From: Halictus rubicundus
Taxonomy: Eukaryota; Arthropoda; Insecta; Hymenoptera; Halictidae
NCBI RefSeq assembly: GCF_050948215.1
Contig: NW_027489043.1
Span: 62,001 to 126,000 of the forward strand
Direction: 5' to 3'
Length of the DNA: 64,000 bases
The notes below the pieces were generated by a model. The model saw only the letters and a program-made list of their open reading frames with translations. It made no database searches and was not told the origin of the DNA. Both the position numbers and the translations under genes were made by a program. Positions 1 to 14,529 of the stretch are shown here, one piece after another (the first letter of the stretch is position 1; every line of letters begins with the position of its first letter).

Positions 1-379
1 GGATAGAGGATAGGATAGGATGGAGGATAGGATACGATAGAGGATAGGATAGGATAGAGGATATGATACGATAGAGGATAGGATAGGATAGAGGATACGA
101 TATAGGATTTCATAGGATAGAGTATAGGATACGATAGAGGATAGGATATGATAGAGGATAGGATAGGATAGAGGATAGGATAGGATTGAGGATAGGATAG
201 GATAGGGGATAGGATAGGATAGAGGATAGGATAGGAAAGAGGATAGGATAGGATAGAGGATAGGATAGGATGGAGAATAGGATAGGATAGAGGATAGGAT
301 AGGATAGAGGATAGGATAGGATAGAGGATAGGATACGATAGAGGATAGGATAGGATAGAGGATAGGATACGATAGAGGA

Positions 380-2350
380 TAGGATAGGATAGAGGATACG
401 ATATAGGATTTAATAGGATAGAGGATAGGATACGATAGACTATAGGATAGGATAGGATAGAGGATACGATATAGAATAGGATAGGATAGAGGATAGGATA
501 GGATAGAGGATGGGATAGGATAGAGGATAATATAGGATAGAGGATAGGATAGGATAGAGGATAGGATAGGATAGAGGATAGGATACGATAGAGGATAGGA
601 TAGGATAGAGGATATGATACGATAGAGGATAGGATAGGATAGAGGATACGATATAGGATTTAATAGGATAGAGTATAGGATACGATAGAGGATATGATAT
701 GATAGAGGATAGGATAGGATAGAGGATAGGATAGGATTGAGGATAGGATAGGATAGAGGATAGGATAGGATAGAGGATAGGATAGGATAGAGGATAGGAT
801 AGGATAGAGGATAGGATAGGATGGAGAATAGGATAGGATAGAGGATAGGATAGGATAGAGGATAGGATAGGATAGAGGATAGGATACGATAGAGGATAGG
901 ATAGGATAGAGGATAGGATACGATTGAGGATAGGATAGGATAGAGGATAGGATACGATAGAGGATAGGATAGGATAGAGGATAGGATAGGATAGAGGATA
1001 GGATAGGATAGAGGATAGGATAGGATAGAGGATAGGATAGGATAGATGATAGGATAGGATAGAGAAAAGGATAGGATAGAGGATAGGATAGGACAGAGGA
1101 TAGGATAGGATAGAGGATAGGATACGATAGAGGATAGGATAGGATAGAGGATACGATATAGGATTTAATAGGATAGATGATAGGATACGATAGAGGATAG
1201 GATAGGATAGAGGATAGGATAGGATAGAGGATAGGATACGATAGAGGATAGGATAGGATAGAGGATAGGATAGGATAGAGGATAGGATAGGATAGAGGAT
1301 AGGATAAGATAGAGGATAGGATAGGATAGAGGATAGGATAGGATAGAGGATAGGATAGGATAGAGGATAGGATAGGATAGAGGATAGGATAGGATAGGAT
1401 AGAGGATAGGATAGGATAGAGGATAGGATAGGATAGAGGATAGGATAGGATAGAGGATAGGATAGGATAGAGGATAGGATAGGATAGAGGATAGGATAGG
1501 ATAGAGGATAGGATAGGATAGGATAGAGGATAGGATACGATAGAGGATAGGATAGGATAGAGGATACGATATAGGATTTAATAGGATAGAGGATAGGATA
1601 CGATAGAGGATAGGATAGGATAGGATAGAGGATACGATATAGAATAGGATAGGATAGAGGATAGGATAGGATAGAGGATGGGATAGGATAGAGGATAATA
1701 TAGGATAGAGGATAGGATAGGATAGAGGATAGGATAGGATAGAGGATAGGATACGATAGAGGATAGGATAGGATAGAGGATATGATACGATAGAGGATAG
1801 GATAGGATAGAGGATACGATATAGGATTTAATAGGATAGAGTATAGGATACGATAGAGGATATGATATGATAGAGGATAGGATAGGATAGAGGATAGGAT
1901 AGGATTGAGGATAGGATAGGATAGAGGATAGGATAGGATAGAGGATAGGATAGGATAGAGGATAGGATAGGATAGAGGATAGGATAGGATGGAGAATAGG
2001 ATAGGATAGAGGATAGGATAGGATAGAGGATAGGATAGGATAGAGGATAGGATACGATAGAGGATAGGATAGGATAGAGGATAGGATACGATTGAGGATA
2101 GGATAGGATAGAGGATAGGATACGATAGAGGATAGGATAGGATAGAGGATAGGATAGGATAGAGGATAGGATAGGATAGAGGATAGGATAGGATAGAGGA
2201 TAGGATAGGATAGATGATAGGATAGGATAGAGAAAAGGATAGGATAGAGGATAGGATAGGACAGAGGATAGGATAGGATAGAGGATAGGATAAGATAGAG
2301 GATAGAATAGGATAGAGGATACGATATAGGATTTAATAGGATAGATGATA
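380..2350. repeat. Higher-order repeat: two copies of a marker triplet (250 + 505 bp spacing)
   Basis: The TTTAA interruption occurs at 407, 657 and 1162, and again at 1575, 1825 and 2330. In both sets the spacings are exactly 250 and 505 bp. The third marker is preceded by the same GAGAAAAGG and GGACAGAGG variants. The two copies are offset by 1,168 bp. The same triplet recurs at 5322/5572/6077, 9961/10211/10716 and 11431/11681/12186. Confidence 0.85.
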
Positions 2351-2776
2351 GGATACGATAGAGGATAGGATAGGATAGAGGATAGGATAGGATAGAGGAT
2401 AGGATAGGATAGAGGATAGGATAGGATAGAGGATAGGATAGGATAGAGGATAGGATAGGATAGAGGATAGGATAGGATAGAGGATAGGATAGGATAGAGG
2501 ATAGGATAGGATAGAGGATAGGATAGGATAGAGGATAGGATAGGATAGGATAGAGGATAGGATAGGATAGAGGATAGGATAGGATAGAGGATAGGATAGG
2601 ATAGAGGATAGGATAGGATAGAGGATAGGATAGGATAGAGGATAGGATAGGATAGAGGATAGGATAGGATAGGATAGAGGGTAGGATAGGATAGAGGATA
2701 GGATATGATAGAGGATAGGATAGGATAGAGGATAGGATACGATAGAGGATAGGATAGGATAGAGGATACGATATAG

Positions 2777-5700
2777 GATTTAATCGGATAGAGGATAGGA
2801 TACCATAGAGGATAGGATAGGATAGAGGATAGGATAGGATAGAGGATAGGATAGGATAGAGGATAGGATACGATAGAGGATAAGGATAGGATAGAGGATA
2901 GGATAGGATAGAGGATAGGATAGGATAGAGGATAGGATATGATAGAGGATAGGATAGGATAGAGGATAGGATACGATAGAGGATAGGATAGGATAGAGGA
3001 TACGATATAGGATTTAATCGGATAGAGGATAGGATACGATAGAGGATAGGATAGGATAGAGGATAGGATAGGATAGAGGATAGGATAGGATAGAGGATAG
3101 GATAGGATAGATGATAGGATAGGATAGAGAAAAGGATAGGATAGAGGATAGGATAGGACAGAGGATAGGATAGGATAGAGGATAGGATACGATAGAGGAT
3201 AGGATAGGATAGAGGATACGATATAGGATTTAATAGGATAGATGATAGGATACGATAGAGGATAGGATAGGATAGAGGATAGGATAGGATAGAGGATAGG
3301 ATAGGATAGAGGATAGGATAGGATAGAGGATAGGATAGGATAGAGGATAGGATAGGATAGAGGATAGGATAGGATAGAGGATAGGATAGGATAGAGGATA
3401 GGATAGGATAGAGGATAGGATAGGATAGAGGATAGGATAGGATAGAGGATAGGATAGGATAGAGGATAGGATAGGATAGAGGATAGGATAGGATAGAGGA
3501 TAGGATAGGATAGAGGATAGGATAGGATAGAGGATAGGATAGGATAGAGGATAGGATAGGATAGAGGATAGGATAGGATAGAGGATAGGATAGGATAGAG
3601 GATAGGATAGGATAGAGGATAGGATAGGATAGAGGATAGGATAGGATAGAGGATAGGATAGGATAGGATAGAGGATAGGATAGGATAGAGGATAGGATAG
3701 GATAGAGGATAGGATAGGATAGAGGATAGGATAGGATAGAGGATGGGATAGGATAGAGGATAATATAGGATAGAGGATAGGATAGGATGGAGGATAGGAT
3801 ACGATAGAGGATAGGATAGGATAGAGGATATGATACGATAGAGGATAGGATAGGATAGAGGATACGATATAGGATTTCATAGGATAGAGTATAGGATACG
3901 ATAGAGGATAGGATATGATAGAGGATAGGATAGGATAGAGGATAGGATAGGATTGAGGATAGGATAGGATAGGGGATAGGATAGGATAGAGGATAGGATA
4001 GGAAAGAGGATAGGATAGGATAGAGGATAGGATAGGATGGAGAATAGGATAGGATAGAGGATAGGATAGGATAGAGGATAGGATAGGATAGAGGATAGGA
4101 TACGATAGAGGATAGGATAGGATAGAGGATAAGATATAGGATTTAATAGGATGGAGGATAGGATACGATAGAGGATAGGATAGGATAGAGGATAGGATAG
4201 GATAGAGGATAGGATAGGATAGAGGATAGGATAGGATAGGATAGGATAGAGGATAGGATACGATAGAGGATAAGGATAGGATAGAGGATAGGATAGGATA
4301 GAGGATAGGATATGATAGAGGATAGGATAGGATAGAGGATAGGATAGGATAGAGGATAGGATAGGATAGAGGATAGGATAGGATAGAGGATAGGATAGGA
4401 TTGAGGATAGGATAGGATAGAGGATAGGATAGGATAGAGGATAGGATAGGATTGAGGATAGGATAGGATAGAGGATAGGATAGGATAGAGGATAGGATAG
4501 GATAGAGGATAGGATAGGATAGAGGATAGGATAGGATAGAGGATAGGATAGGATAGAGGATAGGATAGGATAGAGGATAGGATAGGATAGAGGATAGGAT
4601 AGAGGATAGGATAGGATAGAGGATAGGATAGGATAGAGGATAGGATAGGATAGAGGATAGGATACGATAGAGGATACGATAGGATAGAGGATAGGATAGG
4701 ATAGAGGATAGGATAGGATAGAGGATAATATAGGATAGAGGATAGGATAGGATAGAGGATAATATAGGATAGAGGATAGGATAGGATAGAGGATAGGATA
4801 GGATAGAGGATAGGATAGGATAGAGGATAGGATACGATAGAGGATAGGATAGGATAGAGGATCCGATATAGGATTTAATAGGATAGAGGATAGGATACGA
4901 TAAAGGATAGGATAGCATAGAGGATAGGATAGGATAGAGGATAGGATATTGGATTGGATAGGATAGCGGATAGGATACGATAGAGGATAGGATAGGATAG
5001 AGGATAGGATAGGATAGAGGATAGGATAGGATAGAGGATAGGATAGGATAGAGGATGGGATAGGATAGAGGATAATATAGGATAGAGGATAGGATAGGAT
5101 AGAGGATAGGATAGGATAGAGGATAGGATAGGATAGAGGATAGGATACGATAGAGGATAAGGATAGGATAGAGGATAGGATAGGATAGAGGATAGGATAG
5201 GATAGAGGATAGGATAGGATAGAGGATAGGATAGGATAGAGGATAGGATAGGATAGAGGATAGGATAGGATAGAGGATAGGATACGATAGAGGATAGGAT
5301 AGGATAGAGGATACGATATAGGATTTAATAGGATAGAGGATAGGATACGATAGAGGATAGGATAGGATAGGATAGAGGATACGATATAGAATAGGATAGG
5401 ATAGAGGATAGGATAGGATAGAGGATGGGATAGGATAGAGGATAATATAGGATAGAGGATAGGATAGGATAGAGGATAGGATAGGATAGAGGATAGGATA
5501 CGATAGAGGATAGGATAGGATAGAGGATATGATACGATAGAGGATAGGATAGGATAGAGGATACGATATAGGATTTAATAGGATAGAGTATAGGATACGA
5601 TAGAGGATATGATATGATAGAGGATAGGATAGGATAGAGGATAGGATAGGATTGAGGATAGGATAGGATAGAGGATAGGATAGGATAGAGGATAGGATAG

Positions 5701-7030
5701 GATAGAGGATAGGATAGGATAGAGGATAGGATAGGATGGAGAATAGGATAGGATAGAGGATAGGATAGGATAGAGGATAGGATAGGATAGAGGATAGGAT
5801 ACGATAGAGGATAGGATAGGATAGAGGATAGGATACGATTGAGGATAGGATAGGATAGAGGATAGGATACGATAGAGGATAGGATAGGATAGAGGATAGG
5901 ATAGGATAGAGGATAGGATAGGATAGAGGATAGGATAGGATAGAGGATAGGATAGGATAGATGATAGGATAGGATAGAGAAAAGGATAGGATAGAGGATA
6001 GGATAGGACAGAGGATAGGATAGGATAGAGGATAGGATACGATAGAGGATAGGATAGGATAGAGGATACGATATAGGATTTAATAGGATAGATGATAGGA
6101 TACGATAGAGGATAGGATAGGATAGAGGATAGGATAGGATAGAGGATAGGATAGGATAGAGGATAGGATAGGATAGAGGATAGGATAGGATAGAGGATAG
6201 GATAGGATAGAGGATAGGATAGGATAGAGGATAGGATAGGATAGAGGATAGGATAGGATAGAGGATAGGATAGGATAGAGGATAGGATAGGATAGAGGAT
6301 AGGATAGGATAGAGGATAGGATAGGATAGAGGATAGGATAGGATAGGATAGAGGATAGGATAGGATAGAGGATAGGATAGGATAGAGGATAGGATAGGAT
6401 AGAGGATAGGATAGGATAGAGGATAGGATAGGATAGAGGATAGGATAGGATAGAGGATAGGATAGGATAGGATAGAGGATAGGATAGGATAGAGGATAGG
6501 ATATGATAGAGGATAGGATAGGATAGAGGATAGGATACGATAGAGGATAGGATAGGATAGAGGATACGATATAGGATTTAATCGGATAGAGGATAGGATA
6601 CGATAGAGGATAGGATAGGATAGAGGATAGGATAGGATAGAGGATAGGATAGGATAGAGGATAGGATACGATAGAGGATAAGGATAGGATAGAGGATAGG
6701 ATAGGATAGAGGATAGGATAGGATAGAGGATAGGATATGATAGAGGATAGGATAGGATAGAGGATAGGATACGATAGAGGATAGGATAGGATAGAGGATA
6801 CGATATAGGATTTAATCGGATAGAGGATAGGATACGATAGAGGATAGGATAGGATAGAGGATAGGATAGGATAGAGGATAGGATAGGATAGAGGATAGGA
6901 TAGGATAGATGATAGGATAGGATAGAGAAAAGGATAGGATAGAGGATAGGATAGGACAGAGGATAGGATAGGATAGAGGATAGGATACGATAGAGGATAG
7001 GATAGGATAGAGGATACGATATAGGATTTA
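2777..7030. repeat. Dispersed segmental duplication, offset 3,798 bp
   Basis: Interruptions at 2777, 3011 and 3227 (spacings 234 and 216) match those at 6575, 6809 and 7025 with identical spacings. The first two in each set share the rarer TTTAATCGG form. The preceding triplets differ by exactly 51 bp, or three 17-bp units (447 versus 498 bp from the earlier marker). This is the expected signature of unit gain or loss within a duplicated block. Confidence 0.8.
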
Positions 7031-9519
7031 ATAGGATAGATGATAGGATACGATAGAGGATAGGATAGGATAGAGGATAGGATAGGATAGAGGATAGGAT
7101 AGGATAGAGGATAGGATAGGATAGAGGATAGGATAGGATAGAGGATAGGATAGGATAGAGGATAGGATAGGATAGAGGATAGGATAGGATAGAGGATAGG
7201 ATAGGATAGAGGATAGGATAGGATAGAGGATAGGATAGGATAGAGGATAGGATAGGATAGAGGATAGGATAGGATAGAGGATAGGATAGGATAGAGGATA
7301 GGATAGGATAGAGGATAGGATAGGATAGAGGATAGGATAGGATAGAGGATAGGATAGGATAGAGGATAGGATAGGATAGAGGATAGGATAGGATAGAGGA
7401 TAGGATAGGATAGAGGATAGGATAGGATAGAGGATAGGATAGGATAGAGGATAGGATAGGATAGAGGATAGGATAGGATAGGATAGGATAGAGGATAGGA
7501 TAGGATAGAGGATAGGATAGGATAGAGGATAGGATAGGATAGAGGATAGGATAGGATAGAGGATGGGATAGGATAGAGGATAATATAGGATAGAGGATAG
7601 GATAGGATGGAGGATAGGATACGATAGAGGATAGGATAGGATAGAGGATATGATACGATAGAGGATAGGATAGGATAGAGGATACGATAGGATTGAGGAT
7701 AGGATAGGATAGAGGATAGGATAGGATAGAGGATAGGATAGGAAAGAGGATAGGATAGGATAGAGGATAGGATAGGATGGAGAATAGGATAGGATAGAGG
7801 ATAGGATAGGATAGAGGATAGGATAGGATAGAGGATAGGATACGATAGAGGATAGGATAGGATAGAGGATAAGATATAGGATTTAATAGGATGGAGGATA
7901 GGATACGATAGAGGATAGGATAGGATAGAGGATAGGATAGGATAGAGGATAGGATAGGATAGGATAGGATAGAGGATAGGATACGATAGAGGATAAGGAT
8001 AGGATAGAGGATAGGATAGGATAGAGGATAGGATATGATAGAGGATAGGATAGGATAGAGGATAGGATAGGATAGAGGATAGGATAGGATAGAGGATAGG
8101 ATAGGATTGAGGATAGGATAGGATAGAGGATAGGATAGGATAGAGGATAGGATAGGATTGAGGATAGGATAGGATAGAGGATAGGATAGGATAGAGGATA
8201 GGATAGGATAGAGGATAGGATAGGATAGAGGATGGGATAGGATAGAGGATAATATAGGATAGAGGATAGGATAGGATAGAGGATAGGATAGGATAGAGGA
8301 TAGGATAGGATAGAGGATAGGATAGGATAGAGGATAGGATAGGATAGAGGGTAGGATAGGATAGAGGATGGGATAGGATAGAGGATAATATAGGATAGAG
8401 GATAGGATAGGATAGAGGATAGGATAGGATAGAGGATAGGATAGGATAGAGGATAGGATAGGATAGAGGATAGGATAGGATAGAGGATAGGATAGGATAG
8501 AGAATAGGATAGGATACAGGATAGGATAGGATAGAGGATAGGATAGGATAGAGGATAGGATAGGATAGAGGATAGGATAGGATAGAGGATAATATAGGAT
8601 AGAGGATAGGATAGGATAGAGGATACGATATAGGATTTCATAGGATAGAGTATAGGATACGATAGAGGATAGGATATGATAGAGGATAGGATAGGATAGA
8701 GGATAGGATAGGATTGAGGATAGGATAGGATAGAGGATAGGATAGGATAGAGGATAGGATAGGATTGAGGATAGGATAGGATAGAGGATAGGATAGGATA
8801 GAGGATAGGATAGGATAGAGGATAGGATAGGATAGAGGATGGGATAGGATAGAGGATAATATAGGATAGAGGATAGGATAGGATAGAGGATAGGATAGGA
8901 TAGAGGATAGGATAGGATAGAGGATAGGATAGGATAGAGGATAGGATAGGATAGAGGATAGGATAGGATAGGATAGAGGATAGGATAGGATAGAGGATAG
9001 GATAGGATAGAGGATAGGATAGGATAGAGGATGGGATAGGATAGAGGATAATATAGGATAGAGGATAGGATAGGATGGAGGATAGGATACGATAGAGGAT
9101 AGGATAGGATAGAGGATATGATACGATAGAGGATAGGATAGGATAGAGGATACGATATAGGATTTCATAGGATAGAGTATAGGATACGATAGAGGATAGG
9201 ATATGATAGAGGATAGGATAGGATAGAGGATAGGATAGGATTGAGGATAGGATAGGATAGAGGATAGGATAGGATAGAGGATAGGATAGGAAAGAGGATA
9301 GGATAGGATAGAGGATAGGATAGGATGGAGAATAGGATAGGATAGAGGATAGGATAGGATAGAGGATAGGATAGGATAGAGGATAGGATACGATAGAGGA
9401 TAGGATAGGATAGAGGATAAGATATAGGATTTAATAGGATGGAGGATAGGATACGATAGAGGATAGGATAGGATAGAGGATAGGATAGGATAGAGGATAG
9501 GATAGGATAGAGGATAGGA

Positions 9520-12340
9520 TAGGATAGGATAGGATAGAGGATAGGATACGATAGAGGATAAGGATAGGATAGAGGATAGGATAGGATAGAGGATAGGATA
9601 TGATAGAGGATAGGATAGGATAGAGGATAGGATAGGATAGAGGATAGGATAGGATAGAGGATAGGATAGGATAGAGGATAGGATAGGATAGAGGATAGGA
9701 TAGGATAGAGAATAGGATAGGATACAGGATAGGATAGGATAGAGGATAGGATAGGATAGAGGATAGGATAGGATAGAGGATAGGATAGGATAGAGGATAA
9801 TATAGGATAGAGGATAGGATAGGATAGAGGATAATATAGGATAGAGGATAGGATAGGATAGAGGATAGGATAGGATAGAGGATAGGATAGGATAGAGGAG
9901 AGGATAGGATAGAGGATAGGATACGATAGAGGATAGGATAGGATAGAGGATACGATATAGGATTTAATAGGATAGAGGATAGGATACGATAGAGGATAGG
10001 ATAGGATAGGATAGAGGATACGATATAGAATAGGATAGGATAGAGGATAGGATAGGATAGAGGATGGGATAGGATAGAGGATAATATAGGATAGAGGATA
10101 GGATAGGATAGAGGATAGGATAGGATAGAGGATAGGATACGATAGAGGATAGGATAGGATAGAGGATATGATACGATAGAGGATAGGATAGGATAGAGGA
10201 TACGATATAGGATTTAATAGGATAGAGTATAGGATACGATAGAGGATATGATATGATAGAGGATAGGATAGGATAGAGGATAGGATAGGATTGAGGATAG
10301 GATAGGATAGAGGATAGGATAGGATAGAGGATAGGATAGGATAGAGGATAGGATAGGATAGAGGATAGGATAGGATGGAGAATAGGATAGGATAGAGGAT
10401 AGGATAGGATAGAGGATAGGATAGGATAGAGGATAGGATACGATAGAGGATAGGATAGGATAGAGGATAGGATACGATTGAGGATAGGATAGGATAGAGG
10501 ATAGGATACGATAGAGGATAGGATAGGATAGAGGATAGGATAGGATAGAGGATAGGATAGGATAGAGGATAGGATAGGATAGAGGATAGGATAGGATAGA
10601 TGATAGGATAGGATAGAGAAAAGGATAGGATAGAGGATAGGATAGGACAGAGGATAGGATAGGATAGAGGATAGGATACGATAGAGGATAGGATAGGATA
10701 GAGGATACGATATAGGATTTAATAGGATAGATGATAGGATACGATAGAGGATAGGATAGGATAGAGGATAGGATAGGATAGAGGATAGGATAGGATAGAG
10801 GATAGGATAGGATAGAGGATAGGATAGGATAGAGGATAGGATAGGATAGAGGATAGGATAGGATAGAGGATAGGATACGATAGAGGATAGGATAGGATAG
10901 AGGATCCGATAGAGGATTTAATAGGATAGAGGATAGGATACGATAAAGGATAGGATAGCATAGAGGATAGGATAGGATAGAGGATAGGATAGGATAGGAT
11001 AGGATAGAGGATAGGATACGATAGAGGATAAGGATAGGATAGAGGATAGGATAGGATAGAGGATAGGATATGATAGAGGATAGGATAGGATAGAGGATAG
11101 GATAGGATAGAGGATAGGATAGGATAGAGGATAGGATAGGATAGAGGATAGGATAGGATAGAGGATAGGATAGGATAGAGAATAGGATAGGATACAGGAT
11201 AGGATAGGATAGAGGATAGGATAGGATAGAGGATAGGATAGGATAGAGGATAGGATAGGATAGAGGATAATATAGGATAGAGGATAGGATAGGATAGAGG
11301 ATAATATAGGATAGAGGATAGGATAGGATAGAGGATAGGATAGGATAGAGGATAGGATAGGATAGAGGAGAGGATAGGATAGAGGATAGGATACGATAGA
11401 GGATAGGATAGGATAGAGGATACGATATAGGATTTAATAGGATAGAGGATAGGATACGATAGAGGATAGGATAGGATAGGATAGAGGATACGATATAGAA
11501 TAGGATAGGATAGAGGATAGGATAGGATAGAGGATGGGATAGGATAGAGGATAATATAGGATAGAGGATAGGATAGGATAGAGGATAGGATAGGATAGAG
11601 GATAGGATACGATAGAGGATAGGATAGGATAGAGGATATGATACGATAGAGGATAGGATAGGATAGAGGATACGATATAGGATTTAATAGGATAGAGTAT
11701 AGGATACGATAGAGGATATGATATGATAGAGGATAGGATAGGATAGAGGATAGGATAGGATTGAGGATAGGATAGGATAGAGGATAGGATAGGATAGAGG
11801 ATAGGATAGGATAGAGGATAGGATAGGATAGAGGATAGGATAGGATGGAGAATAGGATAGGATAGAGGATAGGATAGGATAGAGGATAGGATAGGATAGA
11901 GGATAGGATACGATAGAGGATAGGATAGGATAGAGGATAGGATACGATTGAGGATAGGATAGGATAGAGGATAGGATACGATAGAGGATAGGATAGGATA
12001 GAGGATAGGATAGGATAGAGGATAGGATAGGATAGAGGATAGGATAGGATAGAGGATAGGATAGGATAGATGATAGGATAGGATAGAGAAAAGGATAGGA
12101 TAGAGGATAGGATAGGACAGAGGATAGGATAGGATAGAGGATAGGATACGATAGAGGATAGGATAGGATAGAGGATACGATATAGGATTTAATAGGATAG
12201 ATGATAGGATACGATAGAGGATAGGATAGGATAGAGGATAGGATAGGATAGAGGATAGGATAGGATAGAGGATAGGATAGGATAGAGGATAGGATAGGAT
12301 AGAGGATAGGATAGGATAGAGGATAGGATAGGATAGAGGA
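9520..12340. repeat. 1,470-bp tandem duplication in the satellite
   Basis: Markers at 9961 and 10211 recur at 11431 and 11681, and 10716 recurs at 12186, all offset by exactly 1,470 bp. Intervening variants, including GATAGAGGAGAGG, GATACAGG and GAGAAAAGG, repeat in the same order. Similarity begins near 9,520 and fades near 10,870 and 12,340, so the tandem pair spans roughly 9,520-12,340. Confidence 0.85.
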
Positions 12341-14529
12341 TAGGATAGGATAGAGGATAGGATAGGATAGAGGATAGGATAGGATAGAGGATAGGATAGG
12401 ATAGGATAGAGGATAGGATAGGATAGAGGATAGGATAGGATAGAGGATAGGATAGGATAGAGGATAGGATAGGATAGAGGATAGGATAGGATAGAGGATA
12501 GGATAGGATAGAGGATAGGATAGGATTGAGGATAATATAGGATAGAGGATAGGATAGGATAGAGGATAGGATAGGATAGAGGATAGGATAGGATGGAGAA
12601 TAGGATAGGATAGAGGATAGGATAGGATAGACGATAGGATAGGATAGAGGATAGGATACGATAGAGGATAGGATAGGATAGAGGATACGATATAGGATTT
12701 AATCGGATAGAGGATAGGATACGATAGAGGATAGGATAGGATAGAGGATAGGATAGGATAGACGATAGGATAGGATAGAGGATAGGATACGATAGAGGAT
12801 AGGGTAGGATAGAGGATACGATATAGGATTTAATCGGATAGTGGATAGGATACGATAGAGGATAGGATAGGATAGAGGATAGGATAGGATAGAGGATAGG
12901 ATAGGATAGAGGATAGGATAGGATAGAGGATGGGATAGGATAGAGGATAATATAGGATAGAGGATAGGATAGGATAGAGGATAGGATAGGATAGAGGATA
13001 GGATAGGATAGAGGATAGGATAGGATAGAGGATGGGATAGGATAGAGGATAATATAGGATAGAGGATAGGATAGGATAGAGGATAGGATAGGATAGAGGA
13101 TAGGATAGGATAGAGGATAGGATACGATAGAGGATAAGGATAGGATAGAGGATAGGATTGGATAGAGGATAGCATATGATAGAGGATAGGATAGGATAGA
13201 GGATAGGATAGGATAGAGGATAGGATAGGATAGAGGATAGGATAGGATAGAGGATAGGATAGGATAGATGATAGGATAGGATAGAGAAAAGGATAGGATA
13301 GAGGATAGGATAGGACAGAGGATAGGATAGGATAGAGGATAGGATACGATAGAGGATAGGATAGGATAGAGGATACGATATAGGATTTAATAGGATAGAT
13401 GATAGGATACGATAGAGGATAGGATAGGATAGAGGATAGGATAGGATAGAGGATAGGATAGGATAGAGGATAGGATAGGATAGAGGATAGGATAGGATAG
13501 AGGATAGGATAGGATAGAGGATAGGATAGGATAGAGGATAGGATAGGATAGAGGATAGGATACGATAGAGGATAGGATAGGATAGAGGATCCGATAGAGG
13601 ATTTAATAGGATAGAGGATAGGATACGATAAAGGATAGGATAGCATAGAGGATAGGATAGGATAGAGGATAGGATATAGGATTGGATAGGATAGCGGATA
13701 GGATACGATAGAGGATAGGATAGGATAGAGGATAGGATAGGATAGAGGATAGGATAGGATAGAGGATGGGATAGGATAGAGGATAATATAGGATAGAGGA
13801 TAGGATAGGATAGAGGATAGGATAGGATAGAGGATAGGATAGGATAGAGGATAGGATACGATAGAGGATAAGGATGGGATAGAGGATAGGATAGGATAGA
13901 GGATAGGATAGGATAGAGGATAGGATAGGATAGAGGATAGGATAGGATAGAGGATAGGATAGGATAGAGGATAGGATAGGATAGAGGATAGGATACGATA
14001 GAGGATAGGATAGGATAGAGGATACGATATAGGATTTAATAGGATAGAGGATAGGATACGATAGAGGATAGGATAGGATAGGATAGAGGATACGATATAG
14101 GATAGGATAGGATCGAGGATAGGATAGGATAGAGGATGGGATAGGATAGAGGATAATATAGGATAGAGGAGAGGATAGGATAGAGGATAGGATAGGATAG
14201 AGGATAGGATACGATAGAGGATAGGATAGGATAGAGGATATGATACGATAGAGGATAGGATAGGATAGAGGATACGATATAGGATTTAATAGGATAGAGT
14301 ATAGGATACGATAGAGGATATGATATGATAGAGGATAGGATACGATAGAGGATAGGATAGGATAGAGGATAGGATAGGATAGAGGATAGGATAGGATAGA
14401 GGATAGGATAGGATAGAGGATAGGATAGGATGGAGAATAGGATAGGATAGAGGATAGGATAGGATAGACGATAGGATAGGATAGAGGATAGGATACGATA
14501 GAGGATAGGATAGGATAGAGGATACGATA

